A DNA stretch of 18,288 nucleotides from an uncultured Clostridia bacterium (GCA_948664205.1 CAPNDH010000027.1:1-18288), one strand, 5' to 3'. Positions 1-7,149 are shown, counted from the first letter of the stretch. A program made the numbers and translations. The notes: generated by a model from the letters alone, not told the origin.

Positions 1-1
1 A

Positions 2-691
2 ACAACTCAATTAATTGTAGGTGCAACTCCTGAAACAGACTTAAAAATTATGAAATTATCTGAAAGTTTATATAATAACCTAAATTTAAAACGTGTGTAT
101 TATTCAGCTTATGTTTCAGTTAATAATGATGAAAACTTGCCTGCTTTAGAGGCTCCTCCTCTTCTTCGTGAAAATAGGCTATACCAAGCAGATTGGCTTT
201 TACGTTTTTATGGTTTTAAAATTGATGACTTATTAGATGAAAGCCACCCTAATTTTCATACATTATTAGACCCTAAGTGTGACTGGGCACTTCGCCATTT
301 AGAAAACTTCCCTGTTGAAATAAATAAGGCAGACTATAATACACTTTTAAAAGTTCCTGGTATTGGTGTTATTTCCGCCAAACGTATTATTACTGCTAGA
401 AGAGAATTTAATTTAAACTTTGAAAACTTAAAAAAATTGGGAATTGTACTTAAGCGTGCTCGCTATTTTATTACATGTGATGGAAAATATTTTGACCCTA
501 TTAAAAGTTTTAATCAGAACTTTATTTCTGAAAATTTACTTTTTTTAGAAAGATTGTCCACACATCAATCAAGTTATGTGCAAACCTCTTTATTTGACAC
601 TTTACCTAAGGCACAAGAGCTTTCTTATAATTTTGATAAACTTTTACCTACAAAGGAGGATAAACAAAAATGTTTAACGGGAATGTTATAA
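2..691 (+). CDS. Radical SAM DNA modification/repair-type protein, C-terminal part (5' truncated)
   Basis: The reading frame is open from the window edge; the first visible ATG (position 50) is internal, because the upstream residues QLIVGATPETDLKIM belong to the same protein. The sequence matches the C-terminal half of the family annotated as putative DNA modification/repair radical SAM protein (TIGR03916); the SAM/Fe-S part lies outside the window. A helix-hairpin-helix stands out (INKADYNTLLKVPGIG, then SAKRI), the kind of module that contacts the DNA backbone. The end overlaps the next gene by 22 bases, and that gene's AGGAGG lies inside this one, so the two are translationally coupled. 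Members of this family almost always sit beside the DUF4130 protein found next door. The biochemical reaction is unknown. Family assignment is firm; function is inferred. Confidence 0.85.
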   Translation, partial: TTQLIVGATPETDLKIMKLSESLYNNLNLKRVYYSAYVSVNNDENLPALEAPPLLRENRLYQADWLLRFYGFKIDDLLDESHPNFHTLLDPKCDWALRHLENFPVEINKADYNTLLKVPGIGVISAKRIITARREFNLNFENLKKLGIVLKRARYFITCDGKYFDPIKSFNQNFISENLLFLERLSTHQSSYVQTSLFDTLPKAQELSYNFDKLLPTKEDKQKCLTGML

Positions 692-1429
692 ATAAAACAT
701 ATGTATATGATGGCACTTTTGAAGGCCTTCTTAGTATGGTTTTTGATTGTTATATTAAAAAAGTAATTCCTTTAAGGATTGTTTCTAAAGATAATTTAAA
801 AATTAATTTTTTAGATTCTATACAAGAAATTGAAACAGATAATATAAAAGCTAAAAGAATTTTTAATGGAATATATAAAAATATTTCTTATGATACTTTG
901 TACAATAGTTATTATGCTTTTCTATCTGAAGCAAAAGAAAAAGAAATAAACATACTAAAATATATTTTAAATGGTTTTGCAGTTGGACCTAAAATAAATA
1001 CTATGCTTTCTTTAGATTTTGTTTTTGCAGTATGTTCTATGAGAAAAAGAATGTTAGGTGAAGCTCATCGCTTTAAACGGTTTACTTCGTTTTTCTGAAA
1101 TTGGTAATAATTTATTTTATGCCTCTATTCATCCAGACAATAATATAATAGAAAATTTAGGTCAACATTTTATAAGAAGGTTACCTACTCAAAATTTTAT
1201 TATACATGATAAAATTAGGAATATTGCATTTTTATATAATACAAAAGAATACCAAATTATTGATAGTTCTTCACTTAGTGTTCCTAATATTTCAGAAGAA
1301 GAAAAAAAGTATCAAGAATTATGGACTGCATTTTTTAAAACTATTGCTATTAAAGAAAGAAGTAATTCAAGACTTCAAATGCAATATATGCCAAAGAAAT
1401 ATTGGGAAGATTTAGTTGAACTTCAATAA
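670..1429 (+). CDS. DUF4130 / TIGR03915-type DNA metabolism protein, read through a +1 shift
   Basis: Partner of the preceding radical SAM protein. The start ATG at 670 has AGGAGG at 654-659. The N-terminal part (670-1077, 136 codons) has the family opening YVYDGTFEGLLS and runs to GEAHRFK. In the zero frame it then reads CGG and stops six codons later (TGA ending at 1098). One base onward the family sequence resumes as GLLRFSEIG, then YASIHPDNNII, QHFIRRL and NFIIHD, to a stop at 1429. Skipping C1078 gives a 252-aa product, about the family's normal length. The restored join HRFK-G-LLRF is what the family shows at this point. It is therefore either a gene that needs a +1 frameshift, a recent pseudogene, or a sequencing error. 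The same lesion occurs in two other genes of the window, which favours the first option. The molecular role of the family is unknown. Confidence 0.8.
1078..1081 (+). other. +1 frameshift site CGGT (site 1, DUF4130 gene)
   Basis: Zero frame reads TTT AAA CGG TTT ACT and soon stops; +1 reads AAA (C) GGT TTA CTT and continues the conserved protein. The residue expected here in the family is glycine, encoded by GGT. The preceding codon is AAA. No upstream Shine-Dalgarno stimulator shared with the other two sites was found. Confidence 0.7.
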
Positions 1430-1463
1430 TTTAATATATAATATATATATTATATATTAAATT
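1428..1463. repeat. 36-bp perfect AT-only palindrome
   Basis: Bases 1428-1445 are the exact reverse complement of 1446-1463, and the core is an alternating AT tract. It begins inside the TAA stop of the DUF4130 gene. It contains no G or C, so any RNA hairpin would be weak but long; it could act as a transcript end or as a protein-binding or cruciform site. About 25 bases downstream is a second short palindrome, TCAATATTGA, a possible operator for the XRE gene that follows. Confidence 0.6.
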
Positions 1464-1574
1464 TTACTACATTTTTATTAAATATTTATATATAGTTCAA
1501 TATTGAGTTATAAATATCTGTAAGTCTCATACCTTTCATGCTATATTTTACTAAAAAAAGGTAGGGGAATTATA

Positions 1575-1904
1575 ATGGCAGTAGACTTTGAAATAATAGG
1601 TAAAAGATTAAAACAAGCAAGAAAAGATGTAAAATTGACACAAGAAAATTTGGCAGAAAAAATGGATGTTTCTGTTGCATATATTAGCAAAGTAGAAACT
1701 GGTAAAATACATATCAATTTAGAAAGACTTTCTGAAATTTGTGGAATATTAAATACTACTGAAGGGAAAATATTAAATGGTGTTTCTAGTAATTCACAAG
1801 ACTATTTAGATATAGAATTTTATAAATTATTAAAAAGTTGCTCTATTGAAAATCAAAAATTAGTTTATGATATTACTAAATTAATAGCAAATAAAGAGAA
1901 ATAA
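1575..1904 (+). CDS. XRE-family helix-turn-helix transcriptional regulator
   Basis: 109 aa. Residues about 7-65 form a Cro/C1-type (HTH_3) DNA-binding domain: IGKRLKQARKDVKLTQENLA followed by EKMDVSVAYISKVETGK, the standard helix 2 / turn / recognition-helix pattern. The remaining ~45 residues are a short helical tail with no recognisable ligand domain, as in small SinR/AnsR-like repressors. A GTAGGGG ribosome site lies 7 bases before the ATG. The gene stands alone: upstream is the AT palindrome, downstream within 3 bases begins the predicted structured RNA. Its targets are unknown; autoregulation through the palindromes before it is plausible but not shown. Confidence 0.9.
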   Translation: MAVDFEIIGKRLKQARKDVKLTQENLAEKMDVSVAYISKVETGKIHINLERLSEICGILNTTEGKILNGVSSNSQDYLDIEFYKLLKSCSIENQKLVYDITKLIANKEK

Positions 1905-1906
1905 AA

Positions 1907-2020
1907 AGTGGCTTTACTATCCCACGTGTTAAAATGCCTGCCACAGACGCCCAACGAATGATATATGCTTTTTCTTGGGTTAAAGCACGAAAAAAGATAT
2001 ATCATTCCCCTGTGGCTACT
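1907..2020 (+). ncRNA. Candidate structured noncoding RNA with pseudoknot
   Basis: The segment folds into nested and crossing helices. An outer helix pairs GCCACAG (1940-1946) with CTGTGGC (2010-2016). AATGATATAT (1957-1966) pairs with ATATATCATT (1997-2006). The helix continues after one bulge with CTTTTT (1968-1973) against AAAAAG (1991-1996), closing a loop at 1974-1990. In that loop TTGGG (1975-1979) is complementary to CCCAA (1950-1954) just 5' of the hairpin, forming a pseudoknot. An alternative outer pairing is AGTGGC (1907-1912) with GCTACT (2015-2020). G-U pairs (for example 1949-1980) favour the plus strand. It lacks the loop signatures of SRP RNA and does not match a riboswitch I can name. 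Promoter and exact ends are uncertain. Confidence 0.55.
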
Positions 2021-2045
2021 CTATAAATTAAAATAGCGTACTATA

Positions 2046-2085
2046 ATATAAAAAGATATGCACAGGAATAGCAATTCCTGTGCAT
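2046..2085 (-). terminator. Intrinsic terminator of the PIN-domain gene
   Basis: A 12-bp perfect stem (2058-2069 with 2074-2085, arms TGCACAGGAAT and its complement) has a 4-base loop. Read on the minus strand it is followed after three bases by TTTTTATATT. It lies 14 bases past the PIN gene's stop. On the plus strand no good T-tract follows. Confidence 0.8.
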
Positions 2086-2098
2086 TAATAGTTGCTGT

Positions 2099-3232
2099 TT
2101 AGTATTTAATATTACGTACGTAAAAATCACGTATTTTATCCTTTAATTCTTCTGAGCAATTTAGTCGGTATATTTCATTTATACTTTTTATAGTACAAGT
2201 TTCTACCTTCTGTACATTATGCATATTAAACATTTTTGAAACTTTATATATATTCATTGCAAGACTTTTACGTTTTTTGTTTACTTTAATGTAATATATC
2301 AAATCTCCTTCCTCATAATTTTGATTTTTTATAAGGCTTCCATTTCTCTCTACTCCTATATATGATTTATAAGCTCGTGTATTTTCATATATTCTTCCAT
2401 TTGACAAATATATTTCTTCCTGCTTCGTTTCTTCTTCGTATGCTTCTGCATTTACTAAAGAGCATATTTCTTTTTTCACTTCTACTGGTAAACTCACGTT
2501 TCTTATACTGCTTGTTATGGGATATTTTAATACTTTATCACCAATATGCTCAGCATACTTTGAAGGTTTAATTTGCTTTATTTCATACATTGATATATTT
2601 ACGTCTCTACAATTTTCTCTTACCCGTATGATAGTATCTCCAATTTTCAATGTCATATTACGATCTACGTTAATTGTAGTAAGTTTTCCGTTTCTTATTA
2701 TAAGAATTTTAAAACTCGGATCAGATAAGGTTTGACTTAAAATAGTTAACTTCTCGTTTCTATAATTAACTCCTTTTACATTACACCAACCGCAGTCATT
2801 TACTACAACATTTTGACTATTATGAGCTCTAGGTCTTTCTTCTACTTTCGGGAAAATGTATTCTATGCCATGTGCTTTTGCTTTAGCACATAATAGATTA
2901 TCACAAGTTAAAATGATAGCGCCTTCATTCCAAATACAATAATCAATAATATTGTCATCATTATATCTGTATTTATTATACTTTGCTATACATACATATT
3001 TTTTGCTTTTTGTATCTTCTCTTATTTTTCTTGAAATGGTACGTATATTCTTTTTTTCTTCTTCACTACCGCTATTTTTGTGCTTATCTAATTGGGCAAT
3101 AGTGCCTGTAAGCACTATAACTTTTTCTGCTTCTTCAATAATTTTCATTGCCTCTTGTGATTTTAAAGCGCAGGCATCTAAAATGATTGTCCGCCCTTTA
3201 TTTTCTTTTGATTGTTGCCTATTTCTTTGCAT
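2099..3232 (-). CDS. PIN-domain protein with uncharacterised C-terminal region
   Basis: 377 aa. Residues about 15-127 look like a PIN nuclease fold: TIILDACAL with Asp19, VIVLTGTIAQLDKHK (the second acidic position appears to be Gln47), DDNIIDYCIW with Asp93/Asp97, and ILTCDNLLCAKAKAHGI with Asp111. Most of the metal-binding acidic residues are therefore present, but one is not obvious. The remaining ~250 residues contain beta-rich stretches (ILIIRNGKLTTINVD; LKIGDTIIRVREN) that I cannot assign. The start has AGGAGG 8 bases upstream (3241-3246 on the plus strand) and a good promoter 88 bases upstream. It carries two in-frame CGG arginine codons (codons 14 and 203), read without any frameshift. 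Likely an RNA-targeting or RNA-binding protein; substrate unknown. No antitoxin-like partner is adjacent. Confidence 0.7.
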   Translation of the reverse strand: MQRNRQQSKENKGRTIILDACALKSQEAMKIIEEAEKVIVLTGTIAQLDKHKNSGSEEEKKNIRTISRKIREDTKSKKYVCIAKYNKYRYNDDNIIDYCIWNEGAIILTCDNLLCAKAKAHGIEYIFPKVEERPRAHNSQNVVVNDCGWCNVKGVNYRNEKLTILSQTLSDPSFKILIIRNGKLTTINVDRNMTLKIGDTIIRVRENCRDVNISMYEIKQIKPSKYAEHIGDKVLKYPITSSIRNVSLPVEVKKEICSLVNAEAYEEETKQEEIYLSNGRIYENTRAYKSYIGVERNGSLIKNQNYEEGDLIYYIKVNKKRKSLAMNIYKVSKMFNMHNVQKVETCTIKSINEIYRLNCSEELKDKIRDFYVRNIKY

Positions 3233-3251
3233 AAGTCTTTCCTCCTTTTCT

Positions 3252-3269
3252 TAGTTAAATGCTAAACAA
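3252..3269. promoter_or_regulatory. Rex-like operator (putative)
   Basis: TAGTTAAATGCTAAACAA matches the redox-sensor Rex consensus TTGTTAANNNNTTAACAA at 12 of 14 fixed positions. It lies in the leader of the PIN gene, about 130 bp upstream of the pflB promoter. Rex controls pflBA in Staphylococcus, so the location is suggestive, but in a sequence this AT-rich chance matches are frequent. Confidence 0.3.
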
Positions 3270-3326
3270 TAACTACCCTCCTTTTATTATCAATTTTGAC
3301 ATTATTAATAAACTATTAATGATATT

Positions 3327-3355
3327 ATTATACTATAAATTTACATAATTGTAAA
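3327..3355 (-). promoter_or_regulatory. Promoter of the PIN-domain gene
   Basis: On the minus strand TTTACA (3355-3350) and TATAAT (3332-3327) are separated by exactly 17 bases. The predicted leader is about 88 nt and contains the Rex-like site. The -35 also sits in an inverted repeat, TTTAC-N6-GTAAA, a possible operator. Confidence 0.7.
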
Positions 3356-3396
3356 CTTTTTTTGCTAATATTTTTTCTGTTTCATACAAAAAATTA

Positions 3397-3425
3397 TTGA
3401 AGTAAAATTTAAACTATGTTATTAT
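3397..3425 (+). promoter_or_regulatory. Probable pflB promoter
   Basis: TTGAAG (3397-3402) and TATTAT (3420-3425) with 17-base spacing lie 48 bases before the pflB ATG. A further TTGACA at about 3296-3301 has no equally good -10 at standard spacing. Confidence 0.5.
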
Positions 3426-3472
3426 TAAAATAAGCATAATTATAAAAATACTAATATTAGGAGGATTTATAT

Positions 3473-5707
3473 ATGGATTTTAAACAATGGGAAAATTTTA
3501 ATAAAATTGGTGAATGGACTAAAGAAATTGATGTTAGAGGTTTCATTCAGGCAAATTATACTCCATATGAAGGAGATGATTCTTTTTTAGCAAATGCTAC
3601 TGAAAGAACAAATAAATTATGGAATGAAGTTTTAGAACTTTATAAAAAAGAAAGAGAAAATGGTGTATTAGATGTTGATACTAAAACCCCTTCTAGCGTA
3701 AATGCATATGATGCAGGTTATATTAATAAAGAATTAGAACAAATAGTAGGTCTTCAAACAGACGCACCACTAAAGAGAGCAATTATGCCAAATGGTGGTA
3801 TTAAAATAGTTGAAAAATCTTGTGAATCTTATGGTTATAAAGTAGATGAAGAGACTGACTACATTTATAATAATTTGAGAAGAACTCATAATGATGGCGT
3901 ATTTAGTGTATACACACCAGATATTAGAGCTGCTAGAAGTTCACATTTAATAACAGGTCTTCCAGATGGTTATGGACGTGGAAGAATTATAGGTGATTAT
4001 AGAAGAGTCGCTTTATATGGTGTAAACGCTCTTATAGCTGAAAAGAAACAAGAATTAGATACATTAAATGTAGATGAATTTACTGAAGCTGTAATTCGCG
4101 AACGTGAAGAAATTCATGACCAAATATTGGCATTAGAAGATTTAAAGAAAATGGCATTAAAATATGGTTTTGATATATCAGTTCCAGCTAGTAACGCTAA
4201 AGAGGCTGTTCAATGGTTATACTTTGGATACTTAGCTGCTACAAAAGACCAAAATGGCGCTGCTATGAGTTTAGGTAGAACTTCTACTTTCTTAGATATT
4301 TATATTGAAAGAGATTTAAAAAATGGAAGTTTAACTGAAGAAGAAGCACAAGAATTAATGGACCATTTTGTTATGAAATTACGTATGATTCGTTTCTTAC
4401 GTGCTCCAGAATATAATGAGCTATTTAGTGGAGACCCAGTTTGGGTAACAGAAAGTATTGGTGGTATGGGAGTTGATGGAAGAACTTTAGTTACTAAAAA
4501 CTCTTACAGAGTTCTTCATACATTAGTTAACTTAGGACCTGCCCCAGAACCAAACTTAACAGTTTTATGGTCAAAAGACTTACCAGAAAACTTTAAAAAA
4601 TACACATCAAAAATATCAATTCAAACATCTTCTATTCAATATGAAAATGATGACTTAATGAGAACTACTTTAGGAGATGACTATGGAATTGCTTGTTGTG
4701 TATCTGCTATGAAAATTGGTAAACAAATGCAATTCTTTGGTGCAAGAGCAAACTTAGCTAAAACTTTACTTTATGCTATTAATGGTGGTAGAGATGAAAA
4801 CAGTGGAAAACAAATTACACCTAAGTTTGAGCCTATTACTTCTGAATACTTAAATTATGATGAAGTAGCCGAAAAATTTGATAATATGATGGAATATGTA
4901 GCAAAAATTTATATTAAAGCATTAAATGCTATTCACTATATGCATGATAAATATTCATATGAAGCATTAGAAATGGCACTTCATGATAAAGAAATATTAA
5001 GAACAATGGCATGTGGAATTGCAGGGCTTTCAGTAGTAGCTGATTCACTTTCTGCAATAAAATATGCAAAAGTAAAAGTTATTCGTGATGAAACAGGCTT
5101 AGCAGTAGATTATGAAATTGAAGGAGATTTCCCAAAATACGGAAATGATGATGATCGTGTTGATGAAATTGCTGTAGATGTTGTAAAAACATTCTTACGT
5201 AAGTTACAAAAACATGTTACTTATAGAAATTCTAAACATACATTATCAGTACTTACTATTACATCAAATGTAGTTTATGGAAAAGCAACAGGAAATACAC
5301 CTGATGGAAGAAGAGCAGGAGTACCATTTGGACCAGGTGCAAACCCATTACATGGTAGAGATACAAATGGAGCAGTTGCCGTAATGAACACAATTGCAAA
5401 ATTACCATATGAATATTCTGAAGACGGAATTTCATACACATTCTCAATTACACCAGGAACACTTGGAAAAGAATTAGATACACAAGTAGATAACTTAGTA
5501 AGTTTATTAGATGGATATTTCAAACAAACAGGGCACCACATAAATGTAAACGTTTTTGATAGAGCATTACTAGAAGACGCAATGGAACACCCAGAAAAAT
5601 ACCCACAATTAACAATTCGTGTTTCTGGCTATGCTGTAAACTTTATTAAATTAACAAGAGAACAACAACTTGATGTTATTAATAGGACTATACATGAGAA
5701 ATTCTAA
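3473..5707 (+). CDS. pflB: Formate C-acetyltransferase (pyruvate formate-lyase)
   Basis: 744 aa, the normal family length. Cytoplasmic glycyl-radical enzyme converting pyruvate and CoA to acetyl-CoA and formate under anaerobiosis. The active-site cysteine pair is Cys408-Cys409 in GIACCVSAM, the counterpart of Cys418-Cys419 in the E. coli enzyme. The glycyl-radical motif RVSGYAV places the radical at Gly719, 26 residues from the C-terminus, the same distance as in E. coli. The N-terminus MDFKQWENF resembles Bacillota PflB. AGGAGG at 3459-3464 lies 8 bases before the ATG. No CGG codon occurs in frame, and AGA/CGT dominate for arginine. The activase pflA is not adjacent: it lies 1.4 kb downstream behind two opposing genes and has its own promoter. 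The stop codon is inside the terminator stem. Confidence 0.98.
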   Translation: MDFKQWENFNKIGEWTKEIDVRGFIQANYTPYEGDDSFLANATERTNKLWNEVLELYKKERENGVLDVDTKTPSSVNAYDAGYINKELEQIVGLQTDAPLKRAIMPNGGIKIVEKSCESYGYKVDEETDYIYNNLRRTHNDGVFSVYTPDIRAARSSHLITGLPDGYGRGRIIGDYRRVALYGVNALIAEKKQELDTLNVDEFTEAVIREREEIHDQILALEDLKKMALKYGFDISVPASNAKEAVQWLYFGYLAATKDQNGAAMSLGRTSTFLDIYIERDLKNGSLTEEEAQELMDHFVMKLRMIRFLRAPEYNELFSGDPVWVTESIGGMGVDGRTLVTKNSYRVLHTLVNLGPAPEPNLTVLWSKDLPENFKKYTSKISIQTSSIQYENDDLMRTTLGDDYGIACCVSAMKIGKQMQFFGARANLAKTLLYAINGGRDENSGKQITPKFEPITSEYLNYDEVAEKFDNMMEYVAKIYIKALNAIHYMHDKYSYEALEMALHDKEILRTMACGIAGLSVVADSLSAIKYAKVKVIRDETGLAVDYEIEGDFPKYGNDDDRVDEIAVDVVKTFLRKLQKHVTYRNSKHTLSVLTITSNVVYGKATGNTPDGRRAGVPFGPGANPLHGRDTNGAVAVMNTIAKLPYEYSEDGISYTFSITPGTLGKELDTQVDNLVSLLDGYFKQTGHHINVNVFDRALLEDAMEHPEKYPQLTIRVSGYAVNFIKLTREQQLDVINRTIHEKF

Positions 5708-5746
5708 AAATTAAAGGTCGCATTTTGCGACCTTTAATTTTTAGAA
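5702..5746. terminator. Bidirectional terminator shared by pflB and the small membrane protein gene
   Basis: A perfect 20-bp stem (5702-5721 with 5727-5746) with a 5-base loop ATTTT. The GGTCGC/GCGACC core is flanked by A and T runs on both sides, so it works as an intrinsic terminator in either direction. It contains the TAA of pflB (5705-5707) and the TAA of the convergent gene (5741-5743). Confidence 0.9.
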
Positions 5747-6004
5747 TAATGTTGCACTACCAGTAGAAAAACCACCACCATTACATTTCTTATCACTTTG
5801 CACTCTACTATCTTTACTTTGCTTTTCGTTATCTTCTTGTTTTGTTTTTTCTTCCTCTAACTTTGCATACGAAAGTGCTCCTAGAAAAAAGAAGAAAATT
5901 GCAGTTCCGATCTCAAATGTAATAAGATTAAGACACCACATTACTATTGTTACTATTGCATATCCTAATGTAAGTTTTAGTATTTCTTTAATCCGACTTT
6001 TCAT
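5741..6004 (-). CDS. Small membrane protein of unknown function
   Basis: 87 aa. Residues about 9-47 are strongly hydrophobic and probably form two membrane segments (LTLGYAIVTIVMWCLNL, then ITFEIGTAIFFFFLGAL). A charged Glu/Lys-rich cytoplasmic-type segment follows (KLEEEKTKQEDNEK), with a Gly/Ser tail ending CNGGGFSTGSATLF. AAGGAGG lies about 10 bases before the ATG. It has one in-frame CGG codon (codon 4, followed by A), apparently read normally. It converges on pflB with a shared terminator. I do not recognise the family. A direct role with Pfl is not indicated; adjacency is the only link. Confidence 0.7.
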   Translation of the reverse strand: MKSRIKEILKLTLGYAIVTIVMWCLNLITFEIGTAIFFFFLGALSYAKLEEEKTKQEDNEKQSKDSRVQSDKKCNGGGFSTGSATLF

Positions 6005-6086
6005 AAATTTTTTTCCTCCTTATAATTATAAGAAATTATTGTTTTCTAGTTACATATTTATATATTAACATAATTCAAATAAAAAA

Positions 6087-7014
6087 TCAACCTAATTTAC
6101 TTATTTTTTCTAAATATTCTATATCTTCTATTTTAGATATTGCAAAGCATTTCTTGCCTAAGTCTTTTAGTGAGGCACCGGCAGTGGTATAGTTCTTTGT
6201 TATCGATGACTATAAATCTATCGTGGAATTTATCTGTTTTAGCTACTTTTAAAGTAGGATATTCTTTATTAAATTTTTGTATATCTAGTTTTGTTATATT
6301 GCTTTTTTCTGATGTTAATATTACTGCTTCTACATTTTCATTTTTCTTTGCAAGCATTTTTAATATTGTGTCGTCTATGTAATTATCTATAATTAATATT
6401 TTCTTTTGAGCTGTTTTTATGATGTCTATTATTAGGCTATAGCTATCATATATTTGGCCATTAAAAAATACTTGTTGTTTAAACTCTTCTTCCTTATTTT
6501 TTTGTAGTTCATCAAATACTTTATCAAATTTTTTGTCGTGTTCTAACATTTTGTATTCCATTGTTGTTAGTCTTTCAAATATTCGTCCATTATTTAGTAT
6601 AAACTTTCGCATTTCTATAAATGCTTTCATGATATTTATACTTACTTTTATTGCTATATCACTTTTCAATAATGCTGAAAGCATTGCTATTCCTTGTTCA
6701 GTAAATACATAAGGCATATATCTTCTACCACCATAGTTTTGCTTTTCAAAACTTGAGGTGACAAATTGGCACCTCAAGTTTTGAAATTCTACTTCAAGTA
6801 ATTGAAAACAAAATTCCTCTGGAAATCTTTCAATATTTCTTTTTACTACACGATTTATGTACTTTGTTTCACAATGATATAATCTTGCTACATCACTATC
6901 TAACATTACTTGCTTTCCTCTAATTGTATAAATCAAATTTCTAATATTCTCTGTTCCATATTCTACTACATTTAATTCTTCGTTTACCGGTGCAATATTA
7001 TTTTCTTCATTCAT
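6087..7014 (-). CDS. ORF6N-domain protein with PLD-like C-terminal part, read through a +1 shift
   Basis: The N-terminal ORF6N domain (about residues 15-125: VMLDSDVARLYHCETKYINR, then RFPEEFCFQL, then MPYVFTEQGIAML) is the phage antirepressor-type DNA-binding module common in mobile and prophage-derived genes. A coiled stretch (KMLEHDKKFDKVFDELQKNK) joins it to a C-terminal region resembling the PLD-like part of these proteins, with FHDRFIVIDNKELYHC. In the zero frame the protein runs off into CRCLTKRLRQ and stops at 6133. Skipping one C (position 6180) restores GASLKDLGKKCFAISK, the family's usual ending, with a TGA at 6087-6089. ATG at 7014 is preferred over GTG at 7023 because AGGAT (7024-7028) is 9 bases from the ATG. 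A consensus promoter precedes it. Probably horizontally acquired; it now separates pflB from pflA. Confidence 0.8.
6177..6180 (-). other. +1 frameshift site CGGT (site 2, ORF6N gene)
   Basis: Minus-strand zero frame reads CAC TGC CGG TGC CTC; +1 reads TGC (C) GGT GCC TCA, giving the conserved HxGASLKDLGKK. The glycine expected by the family falls on GGT. The preceding codon is TGC. CGG is codon 282 counted from 7023. Confidence 0.7.
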
Positions 7015-7045
7015 AATTATCACATCCTATTTCAAAGTTTTATCC

Positions 7046-7074
7046 ATTATAGAACATTTGTTTTTAAATGTCAA
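7046..7074 (-). promoter_or_regulatory. Consensus promoter of the ORF6N gene
   Basis: On the minus strand TTGACA (7074-7069) and TATAAT (7051-7046) are exact sigma-70/SigA consensus boxes with a 17-base spacer, 32 bases before the chosen start codon. Confidence 0.85.
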
Positions 7075-7093
7075 TGTTTTATTCTTATTTTTG

Positions 7094-7122
7094 TTGAATT
7101 TTGTATTTTTTTATAGTAGAAT
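7094..7122 (+). promoter_or_regulatory. Probable pflA promoter
   Basis: TTGAAT (7094-7099) and TAGAAT (7117-7122) with a 17-base spacer lie 27 bases before the pflA ATG. It overlaps the upstream side of the divergent ORF6N promoter region. It implies that pflA is transcribed independently of pflB. Confidence 0.5.
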
Positions 7123-7149
7123 TAAATTATAATTTATTAGGAGGATGTT

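Noticed and set aside
1907..2020. SRP RNA, 6S RNA or tmRNA
   Set aside because: The GGAA/GCAGCC-type SRP loop, a long 6S-like central bubble and a tRNA-like tmRNA end are all missing.
3278..3283. Second AGGAGG in the PIN gene leader as a leader-peptide ribosome site
   Set aside because: The only frame it could serve is a 4-codon TTG-initiated stub, which is too little to support.
7015..7023. GTG start of the ORF6N protein at 7023
   Set aside because: AGGAT would be only 1 base from the GTG; the ATG at 7014 is 9 bases from it.
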